A DNA stretch of 27,897 bases from Crenothrix polyspora (lineage in GTDB: Bacteria > Pseudomonadota > Gammaproteobacteria > Methylococcales > Methylomonadaceae). Shown here piece after piece: positions 8,575-16,450 of this stretch; the stretch's first letter is position 1; each line of letters begins with the position of its first letter. The stretch covers positions 1 through 27,897 of the forward strand of contig CAMDOP010000007.1 of NCBI GenBank assembly GCA_945903675.1, written 5' to 3'. Below the pieces are notes generated by a model, which was given only the letters and a program-made list of their open reading frames with translations, made no database searches and was not told where the DNA came from. A program made the position numbers and the translations under genes.

Positions 8575-9138
8575 ATGATTCAAGAAACCTTAGTGACCAC
8601 GCAGAACAATTTAGGCGTGACGCATATTGCACCTATGGGCGTGCATATTGAGGGAGATGATTTTATTATTTTGCCGTTTAAGCCCTCAACGACTCTAGAA
8701 AATCTTCTTGAAACTAAAGTGGCGGTACTTAATTACAGTGATGATGTGCGGGTTTTTGCTGGATGTTTAACAGGGCGGCGTGATTGGCCCTGCACTCAGG
8801 CAGAAAAAATCAATGGCCAAGTTTTAGCCTGCGCATTAGCTCATGCTGAGCTTGAAGTCATCAGCATAGAAGACGATAGCCTTCGTCCACGGATAGTTTG
8901 TAGGGAGGTACATAGCGTCAATCATGCGCCCTTTAAGGGATTTAATCGTGCGCAGCATTCGGTTTTAGAGGCGGCTATATTAATAAGTAGAATAGCGTGG
9001 TTACCCATAGAAAAAATTGATGCCGAGATTGATTATTTACGACTAGCCTTAGAAAAAACAGCCGGCCCTAATGAATGGGAAGCATGGGGATGGTTGATGG
9101 CTAAGATAACCCAGCATAAAGCAGGAAGCCCAGCATGA
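8575..9138 (+). CDS. DUF447-family protein, probable tetrahydromethanopterin/methylofuran cofactor gene
   Basis: This 187-residue cytoplasmic protein belongs to the DUF447 family, known from methanogenic archaea and from bacteria that use archaeal-type C1 carriers. Its N-terminal half (GVTHIAPMGVHIEGDDFIILPFKPSTTLENL) resembles split-barrel flavin-binding proteins, and the C-terminal half is helical (HSVLEAAILISRIAWLP). The reaction is not established as far as I know. Its stop overlaps the start of the mfnB-like gene by four bases (ATGA), so translation is coupled. This supports a role in the same cofactor pathway. The family call is from sequence recall without a search. Confidence 0.8.
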   Translation: MIQETLVTTQNNLGVTHIAPMGVHIEGDDFIILPFKPSTTLENLLETKVAVLNYSDDVRVFAGCLTGRRDWPCTQAEKINGQVLACALAHAELEVISIEDDSLRPRIVCREVHSVNHAPFKGFNRAQHSVLEAAILISRIAWLPIEKIDAEIDYLRLALEKTAGPNEWEAWGWLMAKITQHKAGSPA

Positions 9139-9845
9139 CAGGCATGTTGGCTAGTGTAAATAGCATAGCAGAAGCTTTGCTGGTCTTGAATGCCGAGGTT
9201 GATATTATTGATCTTAAGCAACCGGCCTTAGGTGCTTTAGGTGCCTTAGAGTTGGAAGATGTTAAGCAGATAGTTGCAGCCATTGCAGGACATAGACCCG
9301 TTAGCGCAACCATCGGTGATTTGCCTATGCAACCTGAAGTGATTTTTAATGCTGTGCACACAATGGCCGAAACAGGGGTTGATTATATAAAAATCGGCTT
9401 TTTCCCTGGCGGCGATTGGATAGGAACCCTTAAAAGATTAGGCGAGTTGGCACCACAAAAACTGGCGCTCATTGCTGTTTTTTTTGCTGATACTGAACCT
9501 GACTTAACCATTCTGGTGACGTTAAAAGCATCAGGATTTGTCGGTGTGATGCTGGATACCATGGACAAGCAACAAGGTTCATTAACCCAAGTGCTGGCGG
9601 CCGAGCAAATTGTACGCTTCGTATCTCAAGCTAAACAGCTGCAATTACTGTGTGGTTTGGCAGGATCTTTGAGATTAACAGACATACCTGAACTGATTGC
9701 TTATCATCCTGATTATTTGGGTTTTAGAGGCGCATTATGTCAGGAACATAATAGAGTAGGGCAGTTAAATCAGTCTGCTGTACAGGCTATTAAACAAGCT
9801 ATGCAGGCTGCGAGCCAAGAGTTAGCTATAGAGTCTTTAAAATAG
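9135..9845 (+). CDS. mfnB: (5-formylfuran-3-yl)methyl phosphate synthase (MfnB/DUF556 family)
   Basis: MfnB makes the furan precursor of methanofuran from glyceraldehyde-3-phosphate; bacterial methylotrophs use a related cofactor (methylofuran) in the formyltransferase/hydrolase branch of formaldehyde oxidation. The protein has 236 residues, the usual length. It is TIM-barrel-like: MLASVNSIAEALLVL, then DIIDLKQPALGALGAL with K28 at the position of the Schiff-base lysine of the archaeal enzyme (recalled, not aligned), VSATIGDLPMQP, DYIKIGFFPGG near 85, MLDTMDK near 147-153, and GLAGSL / DYLGFRGALC near the end. It overlaps DUF447 by ATGA. Together with DUF447 it is the best clue to a methylotrophic host. 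Confidence 0.88.
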   Translation: MTGMLASVNSIAEALLVLNAEVDIIDLKQPALGALGALELEDVKQIVAAIAGHRPVSATIGDLPMQPEVIFNAVHTMAETGVDYIKIGFFPGGDWIGTLKRLGELAPQKLALIAVFFADTEPDLTILVTLKASGFVGVMLDTMDKQQGSLTQVLAAEQIVRFVSQAKQLQLLCGLAGSLRLTDIPELIAYHPDYLGFRGALCQEHNRVGQLNQSAVQAIKQAMQAASQELAIESLK

Positions 9846-9878
9846 ACGATTTAACTCTGCTCTATAGACCGTATGGCG

Positions 9879-9884
9879 TATAAT
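9879..9884 (+). promoter_or_regulatory. Candidate -10 box for ispG
   Basis: A perfect TATAAT lies 33 bases before the ispG ATG in the 72-base gap after mfnB. No good -35 is seen at 16-18 bases, so ispG may have its own weak promoter or be read through from upstream. Confidence 0.3.
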
Positions 9885-9917
9885 TTTCGCAATTGCAACT
9901 TTTAAAAGATTCAGACC

Positions 9918-11135
9918 ATGTCAATTAGCCTTAGAAAAATTACTCATCAAGTTTTAGTCGGCGATGTTAAGGTCGGCGGCGGCGCTCCAATCGTTGTGCA
10001 GTCTATGACTAATACGGATACCGTTAATGTATCTGCAACAGTCAATCAAATTATTGAACTCGCGACTGCGGGCTCTGAAATGGTTCGTATTACGGTCAAT
10101 TCAGAAGAAGCGGCTAAAGCGGTTGCAGAAATTCGTAATAAATTAAACCAGCAAGGTTGTACAGTACCTATAGTCGGTGACTTTCATTTTAATGGTCACA
10201 AATTATTAGAAAAATACCCTGATTGTGCGGCGGCTTTAGATAAATATCGTATTAATCCAGGTAATGTCGGTCGTGGCAAAAGTCGTGATCCGCAATTTCA
10301 GCAAATGATAGAGTTTGCTTGCCAATATGATAAGCCAGTACGTATTGGTGTTAATGGCGGTAGCTTAGATCAAGCGGTATTAACGCGCCTTTTAGATGAC
10401 AATCGTTTGTTACAACATCCTGAATCTTTACCTGCCATAACGCGTAAAGCCATCGTTTTGTCGGCTTTAGAAAGCGCAGCTAAAGCGGAAGAAATTGGTT
10501 TAGCAAAAAACAAAATTATACTTTCATGCAAGATCAGTAACGTACAAGAGCTGATTAATATTTATCAGGACTTATCCAGTCGTTGTGATTATGCCTTACA
10601 TCTGGGTTTGACTGAAGCGGGTATAGGCTCTAAAGGTATTGTTTCATCTGCTGCTGCGCTATCAGTACTCATGCAGCAAGGCATAGGCGACACTATCCGC
10701 ATTTCTTTAACACCGGAACCAGGTGCATCAAGAACTCAAGAAGTGATCGTTGGCCAAGAGATACTACAAACTATGGGTTTTCGTTCATTTACGCCTATGG
10801 TTATTTCTTGTCCGGGTTGTGGTCGTACCACCAGTGATTATTTTCAAAAACTGGCTATGGATATTCAAACCTATCTGCGTGATCAAATGCCGATTTGGCG
10901 TACGCAATATCCAGGCGTTGAAGCCATGGAAGTTGCTGTGATGGGTTGTGTGGTCAATGGTCCAGGTGAAAGTAAAAGCGCTAATATCGGCATCAGCTTG
11001 CCGGGTACCGGTGAAACGCCAGTTGCACCTGTGTATGAAGATGGTGAAAAAACTGTCACCCTCAAGGGCGATAGAATTGCAGAAGAATTTCAGGAAATAG
11101 TTCAGCGTTATATCGAATCGCATTACGCTGCTTAA
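9918..11135 (+). CDS. ispG: 4-hydroxy-3-methylbut-2-enyl diphosphate synthase
   Basis: IspG (GcpE) converts 2-C-methyl-D-erythritol 2,4-cyclodiphosphate to HMBPP in the MEP isoprenoid pathway. It uses a [4Fe-4S] cluster and electrons from flavodoxin or ferredoxin. It has 405 residues, somewhat longer than the E. coli protein. The TIM-barrel N-terminus shows VGGGAPIVVQSMTNTDT, DFHFNGHKLL and RINPGNVGRGKSRD. The C-terminal domain carries the cluster ligands SCPGCGRT (C298, C301) and MGCVVNGPGES (C344, with E351 as the expected fourth ligand). All key residues are present. In methanotrophs this pathway feeds hopanoids, carotenoids and quinones. Confidence 0.97.
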   Translation: MSISLRKITHQVLVGDVKVGGGAPIVVQSMTNTDTVNVSATVNQIIELATAGSEMVRITVNSEEAAKAVAEIRNKLNQQGCTVPIVGDFHFNGHKLLEKYPDCAAALDKYRINPGNVGRGKSRDPQFQQMIEFACQYDKPVRIGVNGGSLDQAVLTRLLDDNRLLQHPESLPAITRKAIVLSALESAAKAEEIGLAKNKIILSCKISNVQELINIYQDLSSRCDYALHLGLTEAGIGSKGIVSSAAALSVLMQQGIGDTIRISLTPEPGASRTQEVIVGQEILQTMGFRSFTPMVISCPGCGRTTSDYFQKLAMDIQTYLRDQMPIWRTQYPGVEAMEVAVMGCVVNGPGESKSANIGISLPGTGETPVAPVYEDGEKTVTLKGDRIAEEFQEIVQRYIESHYAA

Positions 11136-11149
11136 TATTAAGTTATAAG

Positions 11150-11176
11150 CGGCCTAGTATATGTGTGGGCCGTTTG
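11150..11176 (+). terminator. Weak terminator-like hairpin after ispG
   Basis: CGGCC (11150-11154) pairs with GGCCG (11168-11172) around a 13-base loop, followed by TTTGT. It begins 14 bases after the ispG stop. The stem and T-run are short, so termination would be partial at best. Confidence 0.35.
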
Positions 11177-11202
11177 TAGCTAGATCAAAAATCAAAAGTT
11201 TT

Positions 11203-11220
11203 GTGACTGAAATGAGTCAC
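11203..11220. promoter_or_regulatory. Inverted repeat upstream of ssb, possible operator
   Basis: GTGACT (11203-11208) and AGTCAC (11215-11220) are perfect inverted copies around a 6-base spacer, 27 bases before the ssb ATG. Size and place fit a repressor site or leader hairpin. It does not look like a LexA box (CTGT-N8-ACAG). Confidence 0.35.
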
Positions 11221-11247
11221 TAAAAGAGAATAATTTTAGGAATACCT

Positions 11248-11745
11248 ATGCTTAATAAAGTGACATTAATCGGGAACTTAGGTGCCGATCCTGAAGTGAA
11301 ATATATGCCAACGGGCGATGCGGTTGCTAATATAACCTTGGCAACCTCCATGCGCTGGAAAGACAGGCAAACGGGTGAAAGAAAAGAGTCTACCGAATGG
11401 CATAGAGTCGTATTTTTTAGACGTTTAGCAGAAATTGCCGGTGAATATTTAAAAAAAGGCAGTCAAATTTATGTGGAAGGACATTTACGTACTCGTAAAT
11501 GGCAAGATCAAGCAGGACTAGATCGTTATACCACCGAAATAGTGGCAGATGAACTGCATATGTTAGGTTCTCGCAGTGGCGGCACAGCAAGTATGGGCGG
11601 AGAGTCTGCGCCTTCTGATTATTCTGCAGCGCCTGCCTCTAAACCTGCTTATCAAGCACAGCCATCGAAGCCGACTAGTAGTGCCAGCAATATGCCGCCA
11701 GCGCCCCCGACTTATGATGATTTTGATGACGATATACCTTTTTAA
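11248..11745 (+). CDS. ssb: Single-stranded DNA-binding protein
   Basis: SSB coats single-stranded DNA in replication and repair and recruits partners, among them RecQ, through its acidic tail. It has 165 residues. The OB fold fills about residues 1-108 (LNKVTLIGNLGADPEVKYMP, ESTEWHRVVFFRRLAEIAGEYLKKGSQIYVEG, RTRKWQDQ). A flexible Gly/Ser/Pro/Ala-rich linker follows, then the terminal DDFDDDIPF motif. The ATG is preceded by TTTTAGGAATACCT, giving AGGA as ribosome binding site. The lipoprotein gene follows after 45 bases. Confidence 0.97.
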   Translation: MLNKVTLIGNLGADPEVKYMPTGDAVANITLATSMRWKDRQTGERKESTEWHRVVFFRRLAEIAGEYLKKGSQIYVEGHLRTRKWQDQAGLDRYTTEIVADELHMLGSRSGGTASMGGESAPSDYSAAPASKPAYQAQPSKPTSSASNMPPAPPTYDDFDDDIPF

Positions 11746-11790
11746 CAGCGTCTTAAATAGACTGGTTTATATAATGAATAATGGGATGAC

Positions 11791-12594
11791 ATGTTAAAGC
11801 GATTTTTGTTAATAGGCTCTTTGTCTATTTTTATGGGTGGTTGTTCTTCTTTTTTTGATACGCAGCCTCCAGCCCCTGTTTATGGTAATGGCGCTAAGGT
11901 TTATAGCAAGCCGCCACCTAAAGTAGTCAAAGCCAAGTCTAAGCCTAAAGTTGTTAAGCCAATAGAACAGCCTCCTGTAAAACAAGAAATTCCTGAGGTG
12001 TTAACGACTAAGCCGCTAGCTGAACCAGAACAGGTTGCTACTCCAGTAGATATGCTGATAGAACCCTTAACGCCGATGCAGCAAGAGCAGATCGCTTCAT
12101 CATCAAAGCAAGAGCCGACATTGTCTGATCCAGCCGCTAATGTATCGGCAACAGAAAATCGTGCAGAACGTCCAGTAGAAGATATATCAACACCCAAACA
12201 AGAGCAGATAGAGTCTCCAGTAGCTTCTACTATGCAACAGGCTAGGTTTTTAGCCTTGGATTCTTTTGCGCCGCTGTCACCTGCTGTTAATGCTTTAGCA
12301 TCAGCGGCTAGTCAGAGTAGTAGGTCTGGGGATCTTGAGGCTGCTACGACCACTATTGAGCGAGCCATTAGAATAGAGCCGCGTAATGCGACCTTGTATT
12401 ATAAATTAGCCGTACTTAGGTTAAAACAGTCTAAGCCAAAGTTGGCAGAAGATTTAGCCAAAAAAGCCTTATTATTGGCGACTAATGATACGTCTCTTAA
12501 AAAACATAGTTGGCTATTAGTCGCTAGAGCAAGAGAGTTACTAGGTGATATCAACGGTAGCATAGAAGCGAAGGCTCAAGCGGATAAGTTTTAG
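11791..12594 (+). CDS. Predicted lipoprotein with C-terminal TPR repeats
   Basis: A 267-residue envelope lipoprotein of unknown function. The N-terminus MLKRFLLIGSLSIFMGGC is a lipoprotein signal with the modified cysteine at C18. Residues about 25-150 are low-complexity and rich in Pro, Lys, Glu and Val (repeats of the type PPxKVVK), probably an extended periplasmic spacer. Residues about 165-265 look like two to three tetratricopeptide helices (SRSGDLEAATTTIERAIRIEP, NATLYYKLAVLRLKQ, AEDLAKKALLLA), a protein-binding surface. It is on the same strand as ssb with 45 bases between them and may share its transcript. No enzyme motif is visible. Confidence 0.75.
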   Translation: MLKRFLLIGSLSIFMGGCSSFFDTQPPAPVYGNGAKVYSKPPPKVVKAKSKPKVVKPIEQPPVKQEIPEVLTTKPLAEPEQVATPVDMLIEPLTPMQQEQIASSSKQEPTLSDPAANVSATENRAERPVEDISTPKQEQIESPVASTMQQARFLALDSFAPLSPAVNALASAASQSSRSGDLEAATTTIERAIRIEPRNATLYYKLAVLRLKQSKPKLAEDLAKKALLLATNDTSLKKHSWLLVARARELLGDINGSIEAKAQADKF

Positions 12595-12614
12595 GGTTAT
12601 ATGCCCCTTAGAGC

Positions 12615-12652
12615 GGCAAATGGTGAGTAAACAATAGAGCTATTTGCCCACC
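12615..12652. repeat. Alternative hairpins downstream of the lipoprotein gene
   Basis: GGCAAAT (12615-12621) can pair with ATTTGCC (12642-12648). Alternatively GGTGAGTAAA (12622-12631) can pair, with one mismatch and one G-T pair, with TTTGCCCACC (12643-12652). The two structures exclude each other. A T-run (TTTTTT) comes only 13 bases later, so this is at best a weak terminator. Confidence 0.3.
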
Positions 12653-12690
12653 TTGCACGTCTAATTTTTTCTCAAACTCAGCCATTTGTG

Positions 12691-12719
12691 TTGCAATGTT
12701 CTATACGTGGTTGTATGAC
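12691..12719 (+). promoter_or_regulatory. Candidate promoter of the tacA-like gene
   Basis: TTGCAA (12691-12696), 17-base spacer, TATGAC (12714-12719), 24 bases before the ATG. Inside the spacer ATAC (12703-12706) and GTAT (12713-12716) form a short inverted repeat where an autoregulating antitoxin could bind. AAGGAG (12731-12736) is a good ribosome binding site. Confidence 0.45.
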
Positions 12720-12743
12720 AAAAATTCATAAAGGAGTATTCCC

Positions 12744-13022
12744 ATGCAACTAAGTCCCTCAAAAGAAGCTGTCTCAATAAACATTCGCGCAAAAACTAAA
12801 CAACGCGATTTAATTGACCAAGCCGCCGATCGCTTAGGTCGTAGCAGGTCAGACTTTATGCTTGAAGCAGCCTGCCGTGAGGCTGAAAACGTTTTACTTG
12901 ATCAAGCTTTCTTTACTGTTGATCAAGGTACATTTGCTAAATTCCAAGCACTTATTGATAATCCGTTAACACCAACTGATAAGCTTTGCAGATTACTTAA
13001 AACTAAAGCTCCCTGGGAATGA
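12744..13022 (+). CDS. DUF1778/TacA-type antitoxin, apparently without its toxin
   Basis: This 92-residue protein has a ribbon-helix-helix N-terminus (VSINIRAKTKQRDLIDQAADRLGRSRSDFMLEAACREAENVLLDQ), typical of the DUF1778 antitoxins that pair with GNAT acetyltransferase toxins of the TacT type. The C-terminal tail (TFAKFQALIDNPLTPTDKLCRLLKTKAPWE) matches the toxin-neutralising segment of that family. Normally the toxin gene overlaps the antitoxin stop. Here an ATG at 13019 does overlap the stop (ATGA), but its frame ends after 12 codons and no GNAT gene follows. The protein is probably an orphan antitoxin that may still act as an autoregulator. Confidence 0.85.
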   Translation: MQLSPSKEAVSINIRAKTKQRDLIDQAADRLGRSRSDFMLEAACREAENVLLDQAFFTVDQGTFAKFQALIDNPLTPTDKLCRLLKTKAPWE

Positions 13023-13057
13023 AGTCACCTTCCGTTATAACTGCTGAGCCAGATTAA
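13019..13057 (+). pseudogene. Possible remnant of a TacT-type GNAT toxin start
   Basis: The ATG at 13019 overlaps the antitoxin TGA, as in intact TacA-TacT pairs. It encodes MKSPSVITAEPD and then stops (TAA at 13055-13057). The short peptide resembles the first residues of TacT-like toxins (a Pro, then an I/LTAE/PEH-type segment). No GNAT motif follows in any frame before rsmD at 13114. The identification rests on a very short stretch and could be chance. Confidence 0.3.
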
Positions 13058-13113
13058 CAATCAGTAAGCTGGAGTAACCTATTTCAATGTCCTCTACACG
13101 GCTGGATATATAA

Positions 13114-13662
13114 CTACCGCTCAAATAAATGATAGCCTACTTCCCCCGCCACTTTACTTTTCAAGAGACGCCAGTTTTCTGGCATGCCTGTTAGGGTAAG
13201 CGTACTTTCTGTTTCGACATAGATTTTTGCATGCTTGCTTAGCCAGTTATTAGCTTCCAGTAATAGACAGGTTTGCACGACTAAGTCCATTGCGAAAGGT
13301 GGATCAATAAACACTATATCAAACTCTTGCGCTGCACCTGATAGGTACTGAAGTACATTGGCTTGTACCATGTTTATCTGGCTAGCGCCTAAGGTGACAG
13401 CATTGTCTTTCAACGACTTGCAGGCCAAATTATTGTTTTCTACTTGAACGACAGACTTAGCTTCCCTAGACGCCGCTTCAAAACCTAAGGCACCGCTACC
13501 GGCATATAAATCCAGACAACGGCTGCCGATGATATCGTTTCGTAGCCAATTAAAAACGGTTTCGCGAACTCTGACTGGTGTTGGTCTTAAGCCAGGTGTA
13601 TCGATAAAGCTGATGCAGCGACTACGCCAGTCTCCACCGATGATTCTAAGTTTATTGGACAT
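13114..13662 (-). CDS. rsmD: 16S rRNA (guanine(966)-N(2))-methyltransferase
   Basis: RsmD methylates G966 of 16S rRNA during 30S assembly, using SAM. It has 182 residues, close to the usual 180-200. Family marks are LRIIGGDWRSR at the N-terminus, LRPTPVRVRETVFNWL (25-40), the SAM-binding motif LDLYAGSGALGFEA (50-63), and the catalytic IDPPF (D120-F123). The ATG follows the stop of the non-catalytic M16 gene with no base between them, so it is the last gene of a minus-strand operon. Confidence 0.96.
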   Translation of the reverse strand: MSNKLRIIGGDWRSRCISFIDTPGLRPTPVRVRETVFNWLRNDIIGSRCLDLYAGSGALGFEAASREAKSVVQVENNNLACKSLKDNAVTLGASQINMVQANVLQYLSGAAQEFDIVFIDPPFAMDLVVQTCLLLEANNWLSKHAKIYVETESTLTLTGMPENWRLLKSKVAGEVGYHLFER

Positions 13663-15000
13663 CTATTCTGATTTACCTACGGTGATGGTTTGTAATAACG
13701 ATAGATTAACATGGCGTTTAAGCGCGTCTGCGATGGAGGTAACAGTCACTGCGTCTATTTTTGCTTGAAAAGTATCTAAATAATCTAAGGGCATATCATA
13801 AAAGCCGATCATAGCGACATAGCTGGCCAGTTTTTTATTAGTATCAAAGCGCATGGCAAAGCCGCCGGTAATATTCTTTTTAGCGGCAATAAGCTCTGCT
13901 TCGCTAGGTCCTTGAGCAATATAATCTGCTAAAGTTTTATTCAGCACTTGCAGTGCTTCGGTGGTTTGATCATTACGCGTTTGTAAGCTGATCAGAAACG
14001 GTCCTGGTTTTTTCATAGGTACGAAAGCACTGGACACACCATAAACCAAACCACGTTTTTCTCGGATATCATTAAACAGCTTAGAGACTAAGCCACTGCC
14101 TCCCAAAATATGATTGCCGACATAAAGATCAAAATAATCAGGATCTTTACGAAAAGTGCCCGGCAAGCCAACTAAAACATGGGTTTGTGTTGAGGGAAAC
14201 TGGGTGTGCTGTAAGCTTGCAGTGACAGGTAGGGAAACCTCAGGTAGCGGTTCTGGTTTTGCCCCTAGCGGTAAGCCAGAAAGCAATTTCTCTGCAGCAA
14301 GTGTAGCTTGTTCTTTAGATAAATCACCGACGATCACGACCATGGCATTAGCGGCCACATAATATTGCTGATAAAAATGGCGTAGATCAGCGCTCTTAAG
14401 CGCAGTCACTGTTTTGATAACACCAGAATCAGGATGAGCATAAGGGTGTGTGCCATAGAGTGTGCTGTAAAAAGCAATGCTAGCTAAGGCACCGGGTGAT
14501 TCTTCTTGTTGCTTTAATCCCGCCAAGGTAAGGTTTTTTTCGCGTTTAAAGTCAGCTTCTTTAAACGCTGGTTTAGCCAAGATGACTTGCATCGTATCCA
14601 AGGCTTTATCGAATAGGGGTTTGTCGGTCAAAGTACGTAAAGATACCGTGGACATATCAATAGAGCTGCCAGCGCTAAACTTTGCGCCCACACTTTCAAA
14701 GCGTTGGGCAATCTCATCAGCATTCCAGGAGCCGGCACCCGTGTCTAAAAGCCCAGCAGTGAGTGAAGCTAAGCCGAATTTTTCTTTGTCACGCGCACTA
14801 CCGGCATCAAATACCAACTGTATATCGACCATTGGTAGGCCTTCAGTGTGTACATAATAAACAGAGCTGCCTTGCGTAGATTGCCAGTGTTCGATTTTTG
14901 CGGCAGCGCTGGCAGTTTGGCTGATCGACAACAACACAAAAGCTAATAGACAGGCTATTTTAGTATCTAAACCGGCTGATTTTAAAAGACAAATACGCAT
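13663..15000 (-). CDS. M16-family peptidase-like protein, non-catalytic partner
   Basis: This 445-residue exported protein (hydrophobic segment about 14-32, ending SQTASAAAK) has the two-domain M16B (insulinase/processing-peptidase) fold. The zinc motif HxxEH is missing: the matching region reads FGLASLTAGLLDTGAG. It keeps the C-terminal substrate-binding pattern of the family, FNDIREKRGLVYGVSS. This is the typical inactive half of a heterodimeric periplasmic M16 protease, and the catalytic half is encoded directly upstream with a one-base TAATG overlap. Signal-peptide cleavage may lie near residue 33. Substrate is unknown. Confidence 0.9.
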   Translation of the reverse strand: MRICLLKSAGLDTKIACLLAFVLLSISQTASAAAKIEHWQSTQGSSVYYVHTEGLPMVDIQLVFDAGSARDKEKFGLASLTAGLLDTGAGSWNADEIAQRFESVGAKFSAGSSIDMSTVSLRTLTDKPLFDKALDTMQVILAKPAFKEADFKREKNLTLAGLKQQEESPGALASIAFYSTLYGTHPYAHPDSGVIKTVTALKSADLRHFYQQYYVAANAMVVIVGDLSKEQATLAAEKLLSGLPLGAKPEPLPEVSLPVTASLQHTQFPSTQTHVLVGLPGTFRKDPDYFDLYVGNHILGGSGLVSKLFNDIREKRGLVYGVSSAFVPMKKPGPFLISLQTRNDQTTEALQVLNKTLADYIAQGPSEAELIAAKKNITGGFAMRFDTNKKLASYVAMIGFYDMPLDYLDTFQAKIDAVTVTSIADALKRHVNLSLLQTITVGKSE

Positions 15001-16352
15001 TAGTGAGCTTCCTTTTTTGCAGTGCTGGTATTAATGGTTTGTGGTTCTAGGTAAGCAATACTTAAATGATCTTCAATAAGATATTTTTGGGCTACTTTTT
15101 GTACCTGCTCTGCCGTCACTTGATTAATTTTAGGCACATATTCATCCATTTTCTGCCAGCCTAAGCCGACAGTTTCCAGTGTGCCTATTTGCATGGCCTG
15201 ATAAAAATTGGAGTCGCGCTGGTAAATGTCGCTGGCTAACACTTGAGCTTTTATGCGTTGCAATTCATCAGGGCTGATTAAGCTTTGTTGCAGTTTTTTA
15301 ACTTCTGCCTTTAGGGCGGTCTCTAAGTCGGCTACGCTTTTACCTTCGGCTGGCGTTGCTTCTAGCTCAAATAAGCCAGACATGCGCGAGCCCATTTCAT
15401 AGCCAGCACCGGCAGATACAGCGATTTGTTTGCCACGTACTAAGCTAGACGATAAACGTGCGCTATTACCGCCATCTAATACGCCGGCAAGCACTTCAAG
15501 AGCATAGACTTCTTCTTCAATAGCCGCGGTTTTTAATGCCGGCACTTTATAACCCATAACGACCGATGGCAGTTTTGCTGGTACTTTTACCGTTATCTTA
15601 CGTACGCCTAACTGTTCGATTTCAGTCTGTGGTTTTAAGGCTTTAATGTCACTGGTTTTCAGTTCGCCAAAATAATGCTCAGCCAGCTCAAAAACCGCAG
15701 CAGCTTGCACATCACCGACGACCACTAGAGTGGCATTATTAGGTGCATACCAGCGTTGATACCAGGCTTGCAAGTCTTCGACTGTGTAATTAGCAATATC
15801 AGACGGCCAACCGATAATGGGATGTTTATAATTACTATTAGAATAAGCCACCGACATAAACTGCTCTTGCATTTTAGCTTGTGGATTATCGTCAGTACGC
15901 ATTCTGCGTTCTTCGGTAACCACTTGCAGTTCTTTTTTTAATTCTTCGGGCAGTAAATGTAGATTACGCATTCTATCGGCTTCTAGTTCAAAACTAACGG
16001 CCAATCTAGAAGCTTCCATGGTTTGAAAGTATGCGGTGTAATCTTGTCCGGTAAAAGCGTTTTCATCGCCGCCGTTTTCGGCAATGATGCGTGAAAACTC
16101 ACCAGCAGCATGTTTGTCTGTGCCTTTAAACATCATGTGTTCTAACATGTGCGAGACACCGGTAATGCCGCCGGGTTCGTAACTAGAGCCGACTTTATAC
16201 CAGACCTGAGTCACCGCTATCGGTGATCTGTGATCTTCTTTTACTAAAATTTTTAAGCCATTAGTCAACGTGTGTTCAACTACTTTTGTTTCGGCATGGC
16301 AGGTGAGTGCGGGTAAACAGAGTAAAGCGGTGCATAGTAAGCGATGATTCAT
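15000..16352 (-). CDS. M16-family zinc metalloprotease, catalytic subunit
   Basis: This 450-residue periplasmic protease begins with a signal peptide (MNHRLLCTALLCLPALTCHA). The inverted zinc motif HMLEH (H68, E71, H72) is intact, followed by MFKGT and the downstream glutamate region VTEERRMRTDDNP. It probably pairs with the inactive homologue encoded next; such pairs degrade small peptides in the envelope. AAAGAGG lies four bases before the ATG. It is the first gene of the operon with the partner and rsmD, divergent from cyoE. Confidence 0.93.
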   Translation of the reverse strand: MNHRLLCTALLCLPALTCHAETKVVEHTLTNGLKILVKEDHRSPIAVTQVWYKVGSSYEPGGITGVSHMLEHMMFKGTDKHAAGEFSRIIAENGGDENAFTGQDYTAYFQTMEASRLAVSFELEADRMRNLHLLPEELKKELQVVTEERRMRTDDNPQAKMQEQFMSVAYSNSNYKHPIIGWPSDIANYTVEDLQAWYQRWYAPNNATLVVVGDVQAAAVFELAEHYFGELKTSDIKALKPQTEIEQLGVRKITVKVPAKLPSVVMGYKVPALKTAAIEEEVYALEVLAGVLDGGNSARLSSSLVRGKQIAVSAGAGYEMGSRMSGLFELEATPAEGKSVADLETALKAEVKKLQQSLISPDELQRIKAQVLASDIYQRDSNFYQAMQIGTLETVGLGWQKMDEYVPKINQVTAEQVQKVAQKYLIEDHLSIAYLEPQTINTSTAKKEAH

Positions 16353-16450
16353 AAAGCCTCTTTCATGATGGTAAGCACGTTGGTCTATTTCAATAAGCTA
16401 TCGTTCACGGTATTCTATACAATAAATTAAAAGTTGGAACTTATTAAACA

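Noticed and set aside
14477..14857. 126-codon plus-strand frame inside the M16 partner gene
   Set aside because: Opposite strand of a well-supported gene; the translation matches no family I know.
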